In this document: piece by piece, positions 1 to 8,818 of the stretch
Layout of the letters: each line of letters begins with the position of its first letter
How positions within the stretch are numbered: position 1 is the stretch's first letter
Assembly: GCA_934692485.1 (NCBI GenBank)
Contig: CAKUTX010000013.1
Location: 1-39,466, forward strand
DNA length: 39,466 bases
Direction: 5' to 3'
From: an uncultured Candidatus Melainabacteria bacterium
Lineage (GTDB): Bacteria; Cyanobacteriota; Vampirovibrionia; Gastranaerophilales; Gastranaerophilaceae
The notes under the pieces: generated by a model
Seen by the model: only the letters and a program-made list of their open reading frames with translations
Told to the model about the DNA's origin: nothing
Database searches by the model: none
Made by a program: the position numbers and the translations under genes

Positions 1-14
1 TCTTCCTTTCTCAT
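1..14 (-). CDS. start of a gene running off the window (partial)
   Basis: On the minus strand an ATG at 14-12 opens a reading frame (M-R-K-E...) that leaves the window after four codons. It is preceded by AAGGAAACA, a plausible ribosome site. The roughly 100 A+T-rich bases between it and the rpiB promoter would then be a divergent promoter region. Nothing can be said about the product, and four codons are weak evidence. Confidence 0.25.
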
Positions 15-117
15 TGTTTCCTTATGTCATGCATGTCGGCATTCATGGTTATTTTCTTTAATTTTTTATCTTGTTTTGTTAATTTTTGTTAAGAAATAGA
101 ATAATTAACGAGCTAAA

Positions 118-131
118 TTTTGTAGTATAAT
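118..131 (+). promoter_or_regulatory. rpiB promoter, -10 region
   Basis: TTTTGTAGTATAAT ends in a perfect -10 hexamer (TATAAT, 126-131) about 23 bases before the rpiB ATG. The identical 14-mer precedes leuD at 33761-33774. No good -35 is visible at the expected distance. Confidence 0.55.
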
Positions 132-154
132 TACAGAAAAAGATTGGAGAATAT

Positions 155-589
155 ATGAAAAATTTACGAATAGCAATTGGTTCAGATCACGGAGGATTTG
201 AATATAAGTCAGAAATTATAGATTATTTAAAAGAAAACGGATATACATACACGGATGTCGGAACTTATTCAAAGGAGTCATGCGATTATCCGATAATTGC
301 TAAAAAAGTTGCACAAAAAATTGTTTCTGGAGAAGCTGATAGAGGCATTTTGATTTGCGGCACGGGTATAGGTATGTCTATTGCTGCAAACAAAGTAAAG
401 GGAATAAGAGCTGCGCTATGTTCAGATACTTTTTCTGCAAAAGCAACAAGAGCACACAATAATTCAAACATATTATGTTTAGGCCAAAGAGTAATTGGTG
501 ATTGTTTAGCGCTAGATATTGTTACTGTATGGTTAAATACAGAATTTGAAGGCGGCAGACATCAAAGAAGAATTGACGAAATAGAATAA
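155..589 (+). CDS. rpiB: ribose-5-phosphate isomerase B
   Basis: RpiB interconverts ribose 5-phosphate and ribulose 5-phosphate in the non-oxidative pentose phosphate pathway, in the cytoplasm. The 144-residue length is typical of the RpiB/LacAB family. Visible family signatures are the N-terminal IGSDHGG phosphate-binding segment, the DYP segment (about residues 44-46), the ICGTGIGMSIAANK loop (about 67-80) and the C-terminal GGRHQRRI stretch. The active-site Cys lies in ICGTG. The start is supported by GGAG seven bases upstream. It is a single gene: the genes that follow are tRNAs on the other strand. Confidence 0.95.
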   Translation: MKNLRIAIGSDHGGFEYKSEIIDYLKENGYTYTDVGTYSKESCDYPIIAKKVAQKIVSGEADRGILICGTGIGMSIAANKVKGIRAALCSDTFSAKATRAHNNSNILCLGQRVIGDCLALDIVTVWLNTEFEGGRHQRRIDEIE

Positions 590-610
590 ATAAAAAATTG
601 CAATAAGAAA

Positions 611-684
611 TGGCCCCGGCGCGATTCGAACGCGCGATCTTTGGTTTAGGAAACCACTGCTCTATCCTGCTGAGCTACGAAGCC
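611..684 (-). tRNA. tRNA-Arg (anticodon CCU)
   Basis: The minus strand folds into a full cloverleaf: acceptor GGCTTCG/CGGGGCC with G-U pairs, D stem GCTC/GAGC, anticodon stem with loop TTCCTAA (anticodon CCU, reading AGG), and T arm GCGCG-TTCGAAT-CGCGC. The discriminator base is A and the 3' CCA is not encoded. Pair 27-43 is a G-A mismatch. A TATAAT at 698-693 sits just upstream, so it probably has its own promoter, and a strong hairpin at 700-734 separates it from the second tRNA gene. Confidence 0.93.
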
Positions 685-692
685 ATACAAAT

Positions 693-698
693 ATTATA
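693..698 (-). promoter_or_regulatory. -10 box of tRNA-Arg(CCU)
   Basis: The minus strand reads TATAAT here, eight bases before the mature 5' end of the tRNA, so transcription would start at or very near the first tRNA nucleotide. A convincing -35 was not found. Confidence 0.4.
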
Positions 699-699
699 T

Positions 700-734
700 A
701 ACAAAAATGGGGATTTGACTCCCCAATTTTTGTT
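700..734. terminator. bidirectional rho-independent terminator between the two tRNA genes
   Basis: AACAAAAAT-GGGG pairs with CCCC-(A)-ATTTTTGTT around an 8-base loop. The arms are A-rich on one side and T-rich on the other, so the element can terminate in both directions. For minus-strand transcription it follows tRNA-Arg(CCG), so the two tRNAs are unlikely to be one simple co-transcript. Confidence 0.7.
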
Positions 735-780
735 GGCTTTTTACACCGGCTGTCAACCATCATTATTATAGTATAAAAAA

Positions 781-854
781 TATGCCTGATGCGATTTGAA
801 CGCACGACCTTTTCCTTCGGAGGGAAACGCTCTATCCAGCTGAGCTACAGGCAC
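781..854 (-). tRNA. tRNA-Arg (anticodon CCG)
   Basis: Cloverleaf on the minus strand: acceptor GTGCCTG/CAGGCAT (G1-U72 wobble), D stem GCTC/GAGC, perfect anticodon stem TTTCC/GGAAA with loop CTCCGAA (anticodon CCG), and T arm GTGCG-TTCAAAT-CGCAT. The discriminator is A; CCA is not encoded. It lies directly after the terminator hairpin of the LCP gene on the same strand. Confidence 0.93.
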
Positions 855-879
855 AAAAAACGGGGAAATTAGTTCCCCG
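855..879 (-). terminator. terminator of the LCP gene
   Basis: On the minus strand CGGGGAA-CTAAT-TTCCCCG is followed by TTTTTTG. The hairpin starts inside the stop-codon region of the LCP gene, and its T tract abuts the first base of tRNA-Arg(CCG). Confidence 0.7.
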
Positions 880-2200
880 ATAGAATTATTGTAAAATCTG
901 TCTGACCACACTGATAATTAACTGGGTCATATACAAATTGCAAACCGCCAAAAGCTTCATTTTTCTTTGTTAAATGATTGTAGTAGTCGTTTGTAATTTT
1001 GCTAGAATGAGCTACAAACTGAGAATGAGCTCTTGAAGCTTTCCCTGTACATTTAACATCAATTCCTGCAGCTTTTAAATTTTCTGTCATTTGAGCTCCT
1101 TTAGAACTATCAGATGATAGCACGCTAGCTGTGACAGGAGTCGTTTCATCAAAAGCTTCTTTATCTCGATATATAACTCTATTAACGACTTCTTGCGTTT
1201 TTTCTGGATCCAAAATCCAGTAACTGATATAACCTTTTTGATTAGGAGCTCCAGGAAGCATTGCAACTTCTATTTTGTCCATATCTATATGTTTTGTAAG
1301 AGCTGCATACTGGCTCATTTCATAGAAAGACATATCTGTTCTAACATATTTTTTTGCGACCGAAATTATATCAGGAATTTTTGTTATAGTTGAAGGCTGT
1401 TTCATTTTTGTCAAAAGACTTCTTAAGAGCCATTGTTGACGTTGAGTTCTACCAATATCGCCCAAAGCATCGTGTCTAAATCTTAAGTATTCAACAGCTT
1501 TTTGTCCATCTAAATGATGTTCACCTTTTGTAAAATTGATATGCAAGTTTCCAGCATTATCGTTGTAATGCATTGGTTTTTCAACATAAACATCCAAACC
1601 ATCCATTGCATCAACAATTTCTTTAACAGCGTCATCATGAACCATTATATATCTATCAATATGGACTCCTAAAGTGTCCTCAATTGTTCTTTTAGTCATT
1701 TCAATACCACCAATTGCATGAGCGGCATTAATTTTGTTTACACCATTATCTCCAGGCAAATAAACTTTACTGTCTCGAGGAATTGATAAAGCGTTAACTG
1801 ATTTTGTTCTTGGGTCAATATTCACAAGAATAATAGTATCTGTTCTTGTTCCAGTCCACAAATCTTTCGGATTACCGCTTGCGTCAACACCTAGGAATAA
1901 AATATTTTGACGTCGTAGTCCAAATGGCAATGTAAAATCAGCATGTTCTTTGTTGTTATTGCTAATAGTCAGTTTTTGGAAAAGTTTTGTAATAAAAGAA
2001 TTCTCTCCAAAATGTTTTTCCAAGAAATTTTCATTATCAGCAAGAACAAATATACTCAAAATTACACCAATAAATACGATAAGCATACCTATAAAAACTT
2101 TTGCAAAAGAAGACCTATCTTCTCTTGGAAGTTGTTTATTTCGTCTAACATATGAGTGTGTTCTGTATTCTCTACTTCTTCTTTGTGTTTGATTTGTCAT
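869..2200 (-). CDS. LytR-CpsA-Psr (LCP) family cell-wall glycopolymer transferase
   Basis: LCP enzymes transfer undecaprenyl-linked glycopolymers to peptidoglycan or related acceptors at the outer face of the inner membrane. The 443 residues comprise a basic cytoplasmic N terminus, one membrane segment (about 33-53, FIGMLIVFIGVILSIFVLA), the LCP core (about 98-260) and a C-terminal LytR_C-type domain (about 355-443). Core signatures are FLGVDA, GTRTDTIIL, SIPRDS, KINAAHAIGG and the Arg-rich YLRFRHDALGDIGRTQRQQ, whose arginines bind the lipid pyrophosphate in characterised members. The start has AAAGGTG eight bases upstream. It lies 14 bases after mgtE, so the two are probably co-transcribed. 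Its acceptor here is unknown. Confidence 0.88.
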   Translation of the reverse strand: MTNQTQRRSREYRTHSYVRRNKQLPREDRSSFAKVFIGMLIVFIGVILSIFVLADNENFLEKHFGENSFITKLFQKLTISNNNKEHADFTLPFGLRRQNILFLGVDASGNPKDLWTGTRTDTIILVNIDPRTKSVNALSIPRDSKVYLPGDNGVNKINAAHAIGGIEMTKRTIEDTLGVHIDRYIMVHDDAVKEIVDAMDGLDVYVEKPMHYNDNAGNLHINFTKGEHHLDGQKAVEYLRFRHDALGDIGRTQRQQWLLRSLLTKMKQPSTITKIPDIISVAKKYVRTDMSFYEMSQYAALTKHIDMDKIEVAMLPGAPNQKGYISYWILDPEKTQEVVNRVIYRDKEAFDETTPVTASVLSSDSSKGAQMTENLKAAGIDVKCTGKASRAHSQFVAHSSKITNDYYNHLTKKNEAFGGLQFVYDPVNYQCGQTDFTIILSGN

Positions 2201-2214
2201 ATTATTGCACCTTT

Positions 2215-3582
2215 TTACATAACCTTAATTAAGAATGTTGACACCAGGGTAAAATATATTGCCAACCCTAATACATCTATAGTTGTCGCAATAACAGGGC
2301 CTGATGCGACAGCAGGATCTACTTTCATTGCTTTTAGTGCAAACGGTGTAAATGTACCGATAATTGTAGCCATTGTCATATTTATTGCCATAGCAACACC
2401 AACAACAGCACCAAGAGCTTTACTATGTTGCCATCCCCAGCATACCAAAGTTACAAGCAAGCCAAAAATCGTACCTATAAAAAGCCCTATGCAAGCTTCT
2501 CTAAGCATATGATGAACGGCTGATGATAAGTTTATCTGTCCAGTTGAAAGTCCGCGAACAATCAATGTAATACTTTGCGTTCCAATGTTTCCGCCTAGAC
2601 CTGCAAGTAATGGCATAAATATCGCTATAATTGGCAAAGCATGTAATGTACTATCAAAATGGTTTCCGACATTTACAGCAATAAATTCTCCAATTAGCGT
2701 AATAAACAACCATGGAGTTCTCGCTCTTATAGATTTAAAGATATTACCTGAAAGGATTTCGTCTTCATCAACAACTACTGTCGAAATACCTGAAGATTGA
2801 TAAATTTCTTCGGTAGTTTCTTCTTCAAACAAGTCATGAACATCATCCCAAGTAATCATACCTTTTAACCTATTATAAAGGTCTACAACAGGTAATGCGT
2901 TATACTGGTATTTCATAAATTCATCAATAATGTAGTCACTATAATCATCAACATGAAGTTTAACAATATCAGAAATCATTATATCTTCAACTTTTTGTGT
3001 AATAGGAGATGTCAAAAGTTTTCTTAATGAAACAACCCCTAATAAGTGGTTTTGTTTATCAACAACATAAACATAATAAAGTTCCATGTTGTCCTCTTCT
3101 GCTTTAATTCTTATATGATTTAAAACATCCTGAACACTCATATCAGAATTAACTGTAAGGACAACGGGGTTCATAATACCGCCTGCCGTATCTTCATTAT
3201 ATGTTAACAACTCACGAACTTCTTCAGAAAATTTATGAGGCAACTTATCTAAGTAAGTTTCACTTTCATCTTCTTCCATATCGCCAAGAACGTCCGCAGC
3301 TGCGTCATGCGGTAATTGAGTCAAAATTTGTGATGCAAAATTCTGATCAACATCGCCAAGTAGTTCAACTTGCATTTGTGGAGGCAAATACTCCATCAAA
3401 TCGGCTGCTTTGTCAAGTTCAAGAAGTTTAAAACATTGAAGTCTTTCTTCTTCTTTTAATGCCTGAAATATATCAGCCAAATCCGCAACGTGATAGCTGT
3501 TCAACTCCTCTTTGAGCTGATCAATGGTTTCATCATCAATAATTTCTCTTATTCTATCGACAATATTTTGAACATTCATCAT
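2215..3582 (-). CDS. mgtE: magnesium transporter MgtE
   Basis: MgtE is a Mg2+-gated Mg2+ channel of the inner membrane. The 455-residue protein shows the family order: helical N domain with a run of Asp/Glu (about 1-125, including LPPQMQVELL and EEDESETYLDKLPH), a CBS-domain pair (about 130-250, GGIMNPVV... ALPVVD), then five membrane helices (about 285-455) containing the pore-region GGNIGTQS and the final helix ending in LVSTFLIKVM. Acidic residues at the CBS/N-domain interface fit Mg2+ sensing. An upstream TTG would add six residues, but it lies inside the -10 box; ATG at 3582 is chosen. The TATAAT at 3594-3589 ends six bases before this ATG and no ribosome site is present, so the mRNA is probably leaderless. 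No Mg2+ riboswitch fits in that space. Confidence 0.92.
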   Translation of the reverse strand: MMNVQNIVDRIREIIDDETIDQLKEELNSYHVADLADIFQALKEEERLQCFKLLELDKAADLMEYLPPQMQVELLGDVDQNFASQILTQLPHDAAADVLGDMEEDESETYLDKLPHKFSEEVRELLTYNEDTAGGIMNPVVLTVNSDMSVQDVLNHIRIKAEEDNMELYYVYVVDKQNHLLGVVSLRKLLTSPITQKVEDIMISDIVKLHVDDYSDYIIDEFMKYQYNALPVVDLYNRLKGMITWDDVHDLFEEETTEEIYQSSGISTVVVDEDEILSGNIFKSIRARTPWLFITLIGEFIAVNVGNHFDSTLHALPIIAIFMPLLAGLGGNIGTQSITLIVRGLSTGQINLSSAVHHMLREACIGLFIGTIFGLLVTLVCWGWQHSKALGAVVGVAMAINMTMATIIGTFTPFALKAMKVDPAVASGPVIATTIDVLGLAIYFTLVSTFLIKVM

Positions 3583-3588
3583 AATGAT

Positions 3589-3594
3589 ATTATA
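3589..3594 (-). promoter_or_regulatory. -10 box of mgtE (leaderless start)
   Basis: The minus strand reads TTTGTACTATAAT, one base different from the 14-mer before rpiB and leuD, followed by six bases and then the mgtE ATG. Transcription would begin at the start codon. No clear -35 was found. Confidence 0.5.
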
Positions 3595-3642
3595 GTACAA
3601 ACATTTGTGAAGATAAAATACTTTGTTTGAGGGAAGTGTTAT

Positions 3643-6600
3643 TTATTTCAACAAGTTTTTTAGATTTTTTAATCCGTTAGCTGCATCTTGCATTTGTTGT
3701 TTAGCTTCTTGCGCTTGTTGTTTCTGCTCAATCATATGTTGGTTAAAAGCATCTTTTTTCTCTTGCACAGCATTTTGCACAGCTTGTTTTGTTTCTTTAA
3801 CTTGCTCTTTTACCGAAGTTTTCTGAATTGCGGACATATCACAAGTTGAAAGCCATTTGAATGATTTTACAGAACTTCTGCTTTCTACTCCGCCATTAAA
3901 TACAACTTTAAAATCTTTATGATTTTTATTTCCTGAAGAAAGTTGAGGAATTGCGGCAATATTTTCACCTTTTGGATTTGTCGTAAGTGAATTTATAATG
4001 TTTCCAGTTGCAGTACCAAATTTCGGAATATAAGAAGTTAACTTAGTAACGGATAAATCTCCCAATGGGCCGAGTAAACCAACAACTTCCGCAGATATTC
4101 TGCCTAAAACAATTACGTTTGCAGTTGAATTTAAAAGATTATATTGGCCTGTTATATAATAAGCCATTGATGGGCCAGATGTTTTTACTGGAGATAGCTT
4201 TGCCCAACCGTTATTAAAGGTCAAATTTCCTGATATAGTTTTAAATTGAGCAGTATTTTTTATTGCAGGCAACGCTTTAACGGAATTAACTGCTGCTTGA
4301 ATTATGCTATTTCTTTGTAAATTTTGAGCAAACAAGAAATTTTCAAAACGTCCGATATTCCCAAACGCACCATCTGAAATATCAAAGGTTGCTTTACCTT
4401 TTAGATTTTTCATCATTTCAATATCAGTTGTTCCATGCAAAGTTACATTTGCATTAAAGTTTAATTTTCCAGACAGAGCATTTTTTAATCCGGCAGCTCC
4501 TGCAATAGCATTTTCGGCATTCATTCCTCTACCTTTAAGAGAAACGCCAATATGCCCGTTAGCGATATTATAAGAAATATTTCCATTTATTTTTCCGGAA
4601 AAAGCATCTCCGGTCATATTTTTTAAGTAAAATACATTATTTGTTAAATTAAAATCAGAAGCCAAATTTTCTGCAATAATTCCACCGGAAACAAATTTCT
4701 TAAGTGTACCTTTTCCTTTTATTATCGGGCCATTAAGGTTAACTGGCATGTTATTCATGGAAAGTTGTGCTTCTGGAATTTTTATAGATGGAATAGAAAC
4801 ATTTCCTTTCAATAGCGGATTGGCAGCAATACCATTAACGTCAATATTTCCTACAGCTACGACCTTTGATTTATTAAATCCTGGAATTACAAATGAAATA
4901 TTATTAGGTGTCGTAATATTTAAGTTTAATTTTTGAGATTTATACAAATCCGAAATTCCACCTTTTAAATATACAATTCCCTCACCATTCGCAAAAACTC
5001 CAGTATCAGAAAATTTCAAGCTATCACCTGATATTTTTACATCCCCTTTTATCACGGTATTTTTACCTCTTAGTTGGTCAACAGATAATACCGATACATA
5101 ATTTGATGGATTTGCAGACAAATTAAATGTAATATCTTGTTTTTTATCATTTCCTGAGATATTTAAAGTCAAAGGCAATTTACCTTTTGCAGAAACAAAA
5201 CTTCTAAAATCAGCAGGAAGCATTAATCGAATATCTGAACCTATCAAATTGCCTTTAGCATTAATATTAAATGCTAAATTCTTTGACATATAATCACTTA
5301 CCTTTCCGGTAATATCTATTCTTGAATTATTTAACAAAATATAAGCATTTTTTATATCAATATCTTTTTCGCCAAGTGTTATTTTCGCTAATGGAGCTGA
5401 AATTGTGGCCATAGGATTTATTATCTTAGTCCCATTAACCTCAACTAATCCGTTTGTTTTTTTGCCATCAGTTGTCAAGTCAATATTAGAACGATTAACT
5501 AAAACAGTAGTATTTGACGGAATATTTTTTACATTAACATTATTAATAGCCAAATTAACTTTTGGAACTATGTTGTTTAACTTTCCTTTTAATATGGTAT
5601 TCATGGAAATTGTTCCAGAATAAATTTTATTTTCTTTAATCAAATTCATTTGCCCTAGAGCGAGCAATAATCCATTCAATTGAAGCTTATCAGCTGTTAC
5701 TACAATATCAGAATTCGCCTCTTGAGTAATTGTTCCCTTTATTTTGAGAGGCTGCCCTAATACAGCTAATCCAATATTTTTAATATTTACCATATTGTTA
5801 GCAAAATCAATATCTGCAGTAATATTATTTACGGAAGCATTATATTTTTTATAATTAATTGAAGCTTGAGGTATTTTTAAATAACCTGACGAATCAATCT
5901 TTTTCAAATTTGATTTTATATTAAAATCAGCATCAATCCCACCTGTCGCAGTCAATGAATTTAAGTCATAATAATCAAAAGATTTCGCGACACTATCAGC
6001 TAAATCAATAAGGCTCATAAATTTAGCATTAGATTTGCAGTTTAAATCTATTTTAGGAGATTTTCCCGTCTTTACATATCCAACAATCTCTGTCAATTCT
6101 TTTTGGGCAGAATAAAGTTTTGTATACATATTAATTTTATTCCCCTTAAAAGATAAATCTGCATTACTTGCAGGTAAATTTTTTCCATCAACTGCTACAC
6201 TAATATTTGAAATATTTACAAATCCTGACATATTTATATCATCAAGAGTTCCGAATGTTTTCAAATCTCCTTTAATATCTGCCGTCAATTTATTAATATA
6301 TATAGCTTTAAAAACATCTATAATATTTAACGAAAATTCCTGTTTTTGAGTTTCTTCATTAGCTTTTGGCGCAAAAACAAGTTCATTTAAGTCAATATTT
6401 GGCATAATTTTGTTAAAAAGTTTTATATCATAACTAAATTGCTCTTTATCTTGAAGCATAATTTTACCATCCAAAGCAATTTTTATCTTTTTATTTAGGA
6501 TAAAATCGCTAACAGACAGATTATTCCCATATATTGAATAATTTTTATCTGTTTGCATATCAACAAATGATAAATTGTAATTATTTACATAAACATTAGG

Positions 6601-7077
6601 CAAATGATTTGACAAACTCAAGCCAAATGGTAATGAAGTAAGTTGTTGAGAATTTTCGTCCCCATCTGATTTTGGAATAAAGTCCTCAATCAAGAATTTA
6701 CCATCTTTTTTAATTTTAAGATTAGCATTAAGATTGTCAGCTCCAACCATATCTAATTCAATTTTTTTGACAATAAGCGGAATTAGTGATATTTTTGCTT
6801 GAACGTTATCTGAAGTTAAAAACCTTTCTCCAGTAGGCAGTGCTATTTCTATGTGTCCAATTTTTGCACCAACAGTTAATTTTGGAGTCGTTAAAATCTG
6901 CATATTTTCAAGCTTTAATTTAAAACCGCAAGATTTTTCGACCATTGAAGAAATTTCATCCCCATAAGAATTAATCAAACCAGTCATAAAAAACGGCAAA
7001 ATCAAAAAGATTATATAAACCGCTGAAACAACAAAAATCGTTGTTATACTTAAATATTTCACTAATTTATTCATCAT
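3643..7077 (-). CDS. large AsmA/TamB-like envelope protein
   Basis: AsmA-family proteins are inner-membrane-anchored, periplasm-spanning beta-groove proteins thought to move phospholipids toward the outer membrane. This 1144-residue protein has one N-terminal membrane helix (about 8-33), then a very long stretch of short alternating beta-strand sequence rich in Asn, Lys, Ile and Ser, with repeated SGxIxG/KGxxxLNG turns. An AsmA-C-like region follows near 850-1080 (for example FDISDGAFGNIGRFENFLF, LTFNNGWAKLSPVKTSGPSM). The last 60 residues are a Gln/Lys/Ala-rich predicted coiled coil. ATG at 7077 or 7074 is served by AGGTG. It follows miaA by 22 bases. The family assignment is from pattern and topology, so subfamily is uncertain. 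Confidence 0.75.
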   Translation of the reverse strand: MMNKLVKYLSITTIFVVSAVYIIFLILPFFMTGLINSYGDEISSMVEKSCGFKLKLENMQILTTPKLTVGAKIGHIEIALPTGERFLTSDNVQAKISLIPLIVKKIELDMVGADNLNANLKIKKDGKFLIEDFIPKSDGDENSQQLTSLPFGLSLSNHLPNVYVNNYNLSFVDMQTDKNYSIYGNNLSVSDFILNKKIKIALDGKIMLQDKEQFSYDIKLFNKIMPNIDLNELVFAPKANEETQKQEFSLNIIDVFKAIYINKLTADIKGDLKTFGTLDDINMSGFVNISNISVAVDGKNLPASNADLSFKGNKINMYTKLYSAQKELTEIVGYVKTGKSPKIDLNCKSNAKFMSLIDLADSVAKSFDYYDLNSLTATGGIDADFNIKSNLKKIDSSGYLKIPQASINYKKYNASVNNITADIDFANNMVNIKNIGLAVLGQPLKIKGTITQEANSDIVVTADKLQLNGLLLALGQMNLIKENKIYSGTISMNTILKGKLNNIVPKVNLAINNVNVKNIPSNTTVLVNRSNIDLTTDGKKTNGLVEVNGTKIINPMATISAPLAKITLGEKDIDIKNAYILLNNSRIDITGKVSDYMSKNLAFNINAKGNLIGSDIRLMLPADFRSFVSAKGKLPLTLNISGNDKKQDITFNLSANPSNYVSVLSVDQLRGKNTVIKGDVKISGDSLKFSDTGVFANGEGIVYLKGGISDLYKSQKLNLNITTPNNISFVIPGFNKSKVVAVGNIDVNGIAANPLLKGNVSIPSIKIPEAQLSMNNMPVNLNGPIIKGKGTLKKFVSGGIIAENLASDFNLTNNVFYLKNMTGDAFSGKINGNISYNIANGHIGVSLKGRGMNAENAIAGAAGLKNALSGKLNFNANVTLHGTTDIEMMKNLKGKATFDISDGAFGNIGRFENFLFAQNLQRNSIIQAAVNSVKALPAIKNTAQFKTISGNLTFNNGWAKLSPVKTSGPSMAYYITGQYNLLNSTANVIVLGRISAEVVGLLGPLGDLSVTKLTSYIPKFGTATGNIINSLTTNPKGENIAAIPQLSSGNKNHKDFKVVFNGGVESRSSVKSFKWLSTCDMSAIQKTSVKEQVKETKQAVQNAVQEKKDAFNQHMIEQKQQAQEAKQQMQDAANGLKNLKNLLK

Positions 7078-7099
7078 ATCACCTATTTTTATAATAAAT

Positions 7100-7963
7100 T
7101 TATTTCTTCTTGCGTTCTGGATAACAATTCCAGATTATGTCTTCATTTTTTCTAAACCAAGTCAGTTGTCGTTTTGCATAATTTCTCGTATTTTGTTTCA
7201 ATTTATCAATAGCATCTTCAAATGTCAATTGTTTATCCAGATAAGATATAATTTCTCTATAGCCGATTGTATCTGTTATATTTGAAATTCTGCCATATTT
7301 TTGCAACAAATCAATTGTCTCATCAACTAAACCTTGCTTTATCATTATATCAACTCGACGATTTATCCTGTCATAAAGTTCTTCTCTCGGGAAATTTAAC
7401 CCAATCCATTCAATATCAAACTCTTTTTCTTTAATTCCTCTTGATAAATGTAACGGTTGACCTGTTAATTTTACGATTTCAATATATCTTATCAATCTTT
7501 TTTTGTCATTTTTTTCTAATGAATTTGCTGCATTTATATCAATGTTTTGAAGCATTTTCAATAATTCATCATATGGTAGTTTATCTAATTCGTTTCTGAG
7601 CTCATAATTTGGTTTTACATTCGGCAAATCATAATTTTCCAATAATATTCTAAAATATAAACCAGTTCCGCCAACAACAATAGGAGTTTTACCTTTAGAT
7701 ATTATATTATTGATACATTTTTTAGCTTCTTTGGCATACAAACCAACAGAATAATCAATATTGGGTTCTACAATATCAATCATATAATGGGGAATATTTT
7801 GCATTTCCTCTTTGGTTGGTTTTGCAGTTCCGATATTCATTCCTTTGTATACAAGTCTTGAATCAGCAGAAATTATTTCTCCATTACACTTTTTTGCAAG
7901 TTCAACTGCATACGCTGTTTTTCCACTCGCAGTAGCGCCAACAATAGCAATTACTTTATTCAT
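7100..7963 (-). CDS. miaA: tRNA dimethylallyltransferase
   Basis: MiaA adds a dimethylallyl group to N6 of A37 in tRNAs reading UNN codons. The 287-residue protein has the P-loop GATASGKT (9-16), the substrate segment ISADSRLVYKGMNIGTAKPT (about 32-51), GGTGLYFR (about 98-105), the RLIRYIEI helix and the C-terminal YAKRQLTWFRK motif. It overlaps the stop of the upstream membrane-protein gene by eight bases, so translation is probably coupled. It is a little shorter than the E. coli enzyme but nothing essential appears to be missing. Confidence 0.95.
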   Translation of the reverse strand: MNKVIAIVGATASGKTAYAVELAKKCNGEIISADSRLVYKGMNIGTAKPTKEEMQNIPHYMIDIVEPNIDYSVGLYAKEAKKCINNIISKGKTPIVVGGTGLYFRILLENYDLPNVKPNYELRNELDKLPYDELLKMLQNIDINAANSLEKNDKKRLIRYIEIVKLTGQPLHLSRGIKEKEFDIEWIGLNFPREELYDRINRRVDIMIKQGLVDETIDLLQKYGRISNITDTIGYREIISYLDKQLTFEDAIDKLKQNTRNYAKRQLTWFRKNEDIIWNCYPERKKK

Positions 7964-8801
7964 TCAAGTACTTCCTGTCGAAATATAAGAATATTAAAAC
8001 GATTAAATAAACAGAGTAATAGAACATTATTATACTCATTATGATATATGCAATCGGATTTATTACAGCAAAAGTATTCACAAATAACAATAAAAATCCT
8101 ACAAACCATAATATTAAGTATAGTCTGACAGTAACAAAAAAGTCCTTAAACAATTTCTTTACTGATCTAAATAAGGCCACCAATGGATTTGGAGTACAGC
8201 ATATAATTTCAGGAACCCATAACATCAATAGATACATTATTATGGATGTTATAGACATAAACAGTAAACTCCACTTTCCAAAGAATATTATTTGTTCAAT
8301 TGAAAGCTTATCAATAAAAGCTGGCATTCCCTGATTTGCAGACATTTCAGAATTTATCGCTAAACTTTGCAAATTTTGCATAGAATTCGTGTCTAAACCG
8401 CCAATTATATTTACTCCAAGAATATATACCAAAGGAGTTGCGATTGCTTGTATAAATAAAAATATTATATACGCACCCACAAATGACAAGAAGAATTTTC
8501 CAACTCCTTCAGAAAAATTTTTGAACAAGTTCATTGTTGCTTTTGCTCTATCCTCATCAAGTACAAATACTTTTTTAGAAAGCTTTATTGCTCCTTTTAT
8601 CATATTAAACCAGCCGGAACAAAAAATTCCGAACATAAAAAGAACAGTAATTGACGCTACTAAAAACTTTAGAGCAGAATCAACATTATACTTTGAATAT
8701 AAAGAATATAAATCCAAAATTTTAATAAAAATAATTAATGGTATAGTTAATATAATATTATAATTTGTTATTTTTACAGCTTCTTTGAACAATTCACGCA
8801 T
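7956..8801 (-). CDS. multi-pass membrane protein of unknown function
   Basis: I do not recognise a family. The 281 residues contain about six hydrophobic segments (roughly 15-35, 43-68, 100-128, 170-197, 215-240 and 245-275), with a basic linker after the second and fifth. Charged catalytic-looking motifs are absent, so a transporter, permease-like or structural membrane role are all possible. A ribosome site GAGGGA precedes the ATG. It lies between a dehydratase-activase-like gene (17 bases away) and miaA (8-base overlap), in a run of minus-strand genes with no terminator between them. Confidence 0.7.
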   Translation of the reverse strand: MRELFKEAVKITNYNIILTIPLIIFIKILDLYSLYSKYNVDSALKFLVASITVLFMFGIFCSGWFNMIKGAIKLSKKVFVLDEDRAKATMNLFKNFSEGVGKFFLSFVGAYIIFLFIQAIATPLVYILGVNIIGGLDTNSMQNLQSLAINSEMSANQGMPAFIDKLSIEQIIFFGKWSLLFMSITSIIMYLLMLWVPEIICCTPNPLVALFRSVKKLFKDFFVTVRLYLILWFVGFLLLFVNTFAVINPIAYIIMSIIMFYYSVYLIVLIFLYFDRKYLNE

Positions 8802-8818
8802 AATTTGTTCCCTCGAAT

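Noticed and set aside
3583..3642. Mg2+ riboswitch before mgtE
   Set aside because: Only about 60 bases are available, and the -10 box leaves no leader.
8041..8763. Two plus-strand open frames inside the membrane-protein gene
   Set aside because: They are antisense shadows of the hydrophobic minus-strand gene and have no ribosome sites.
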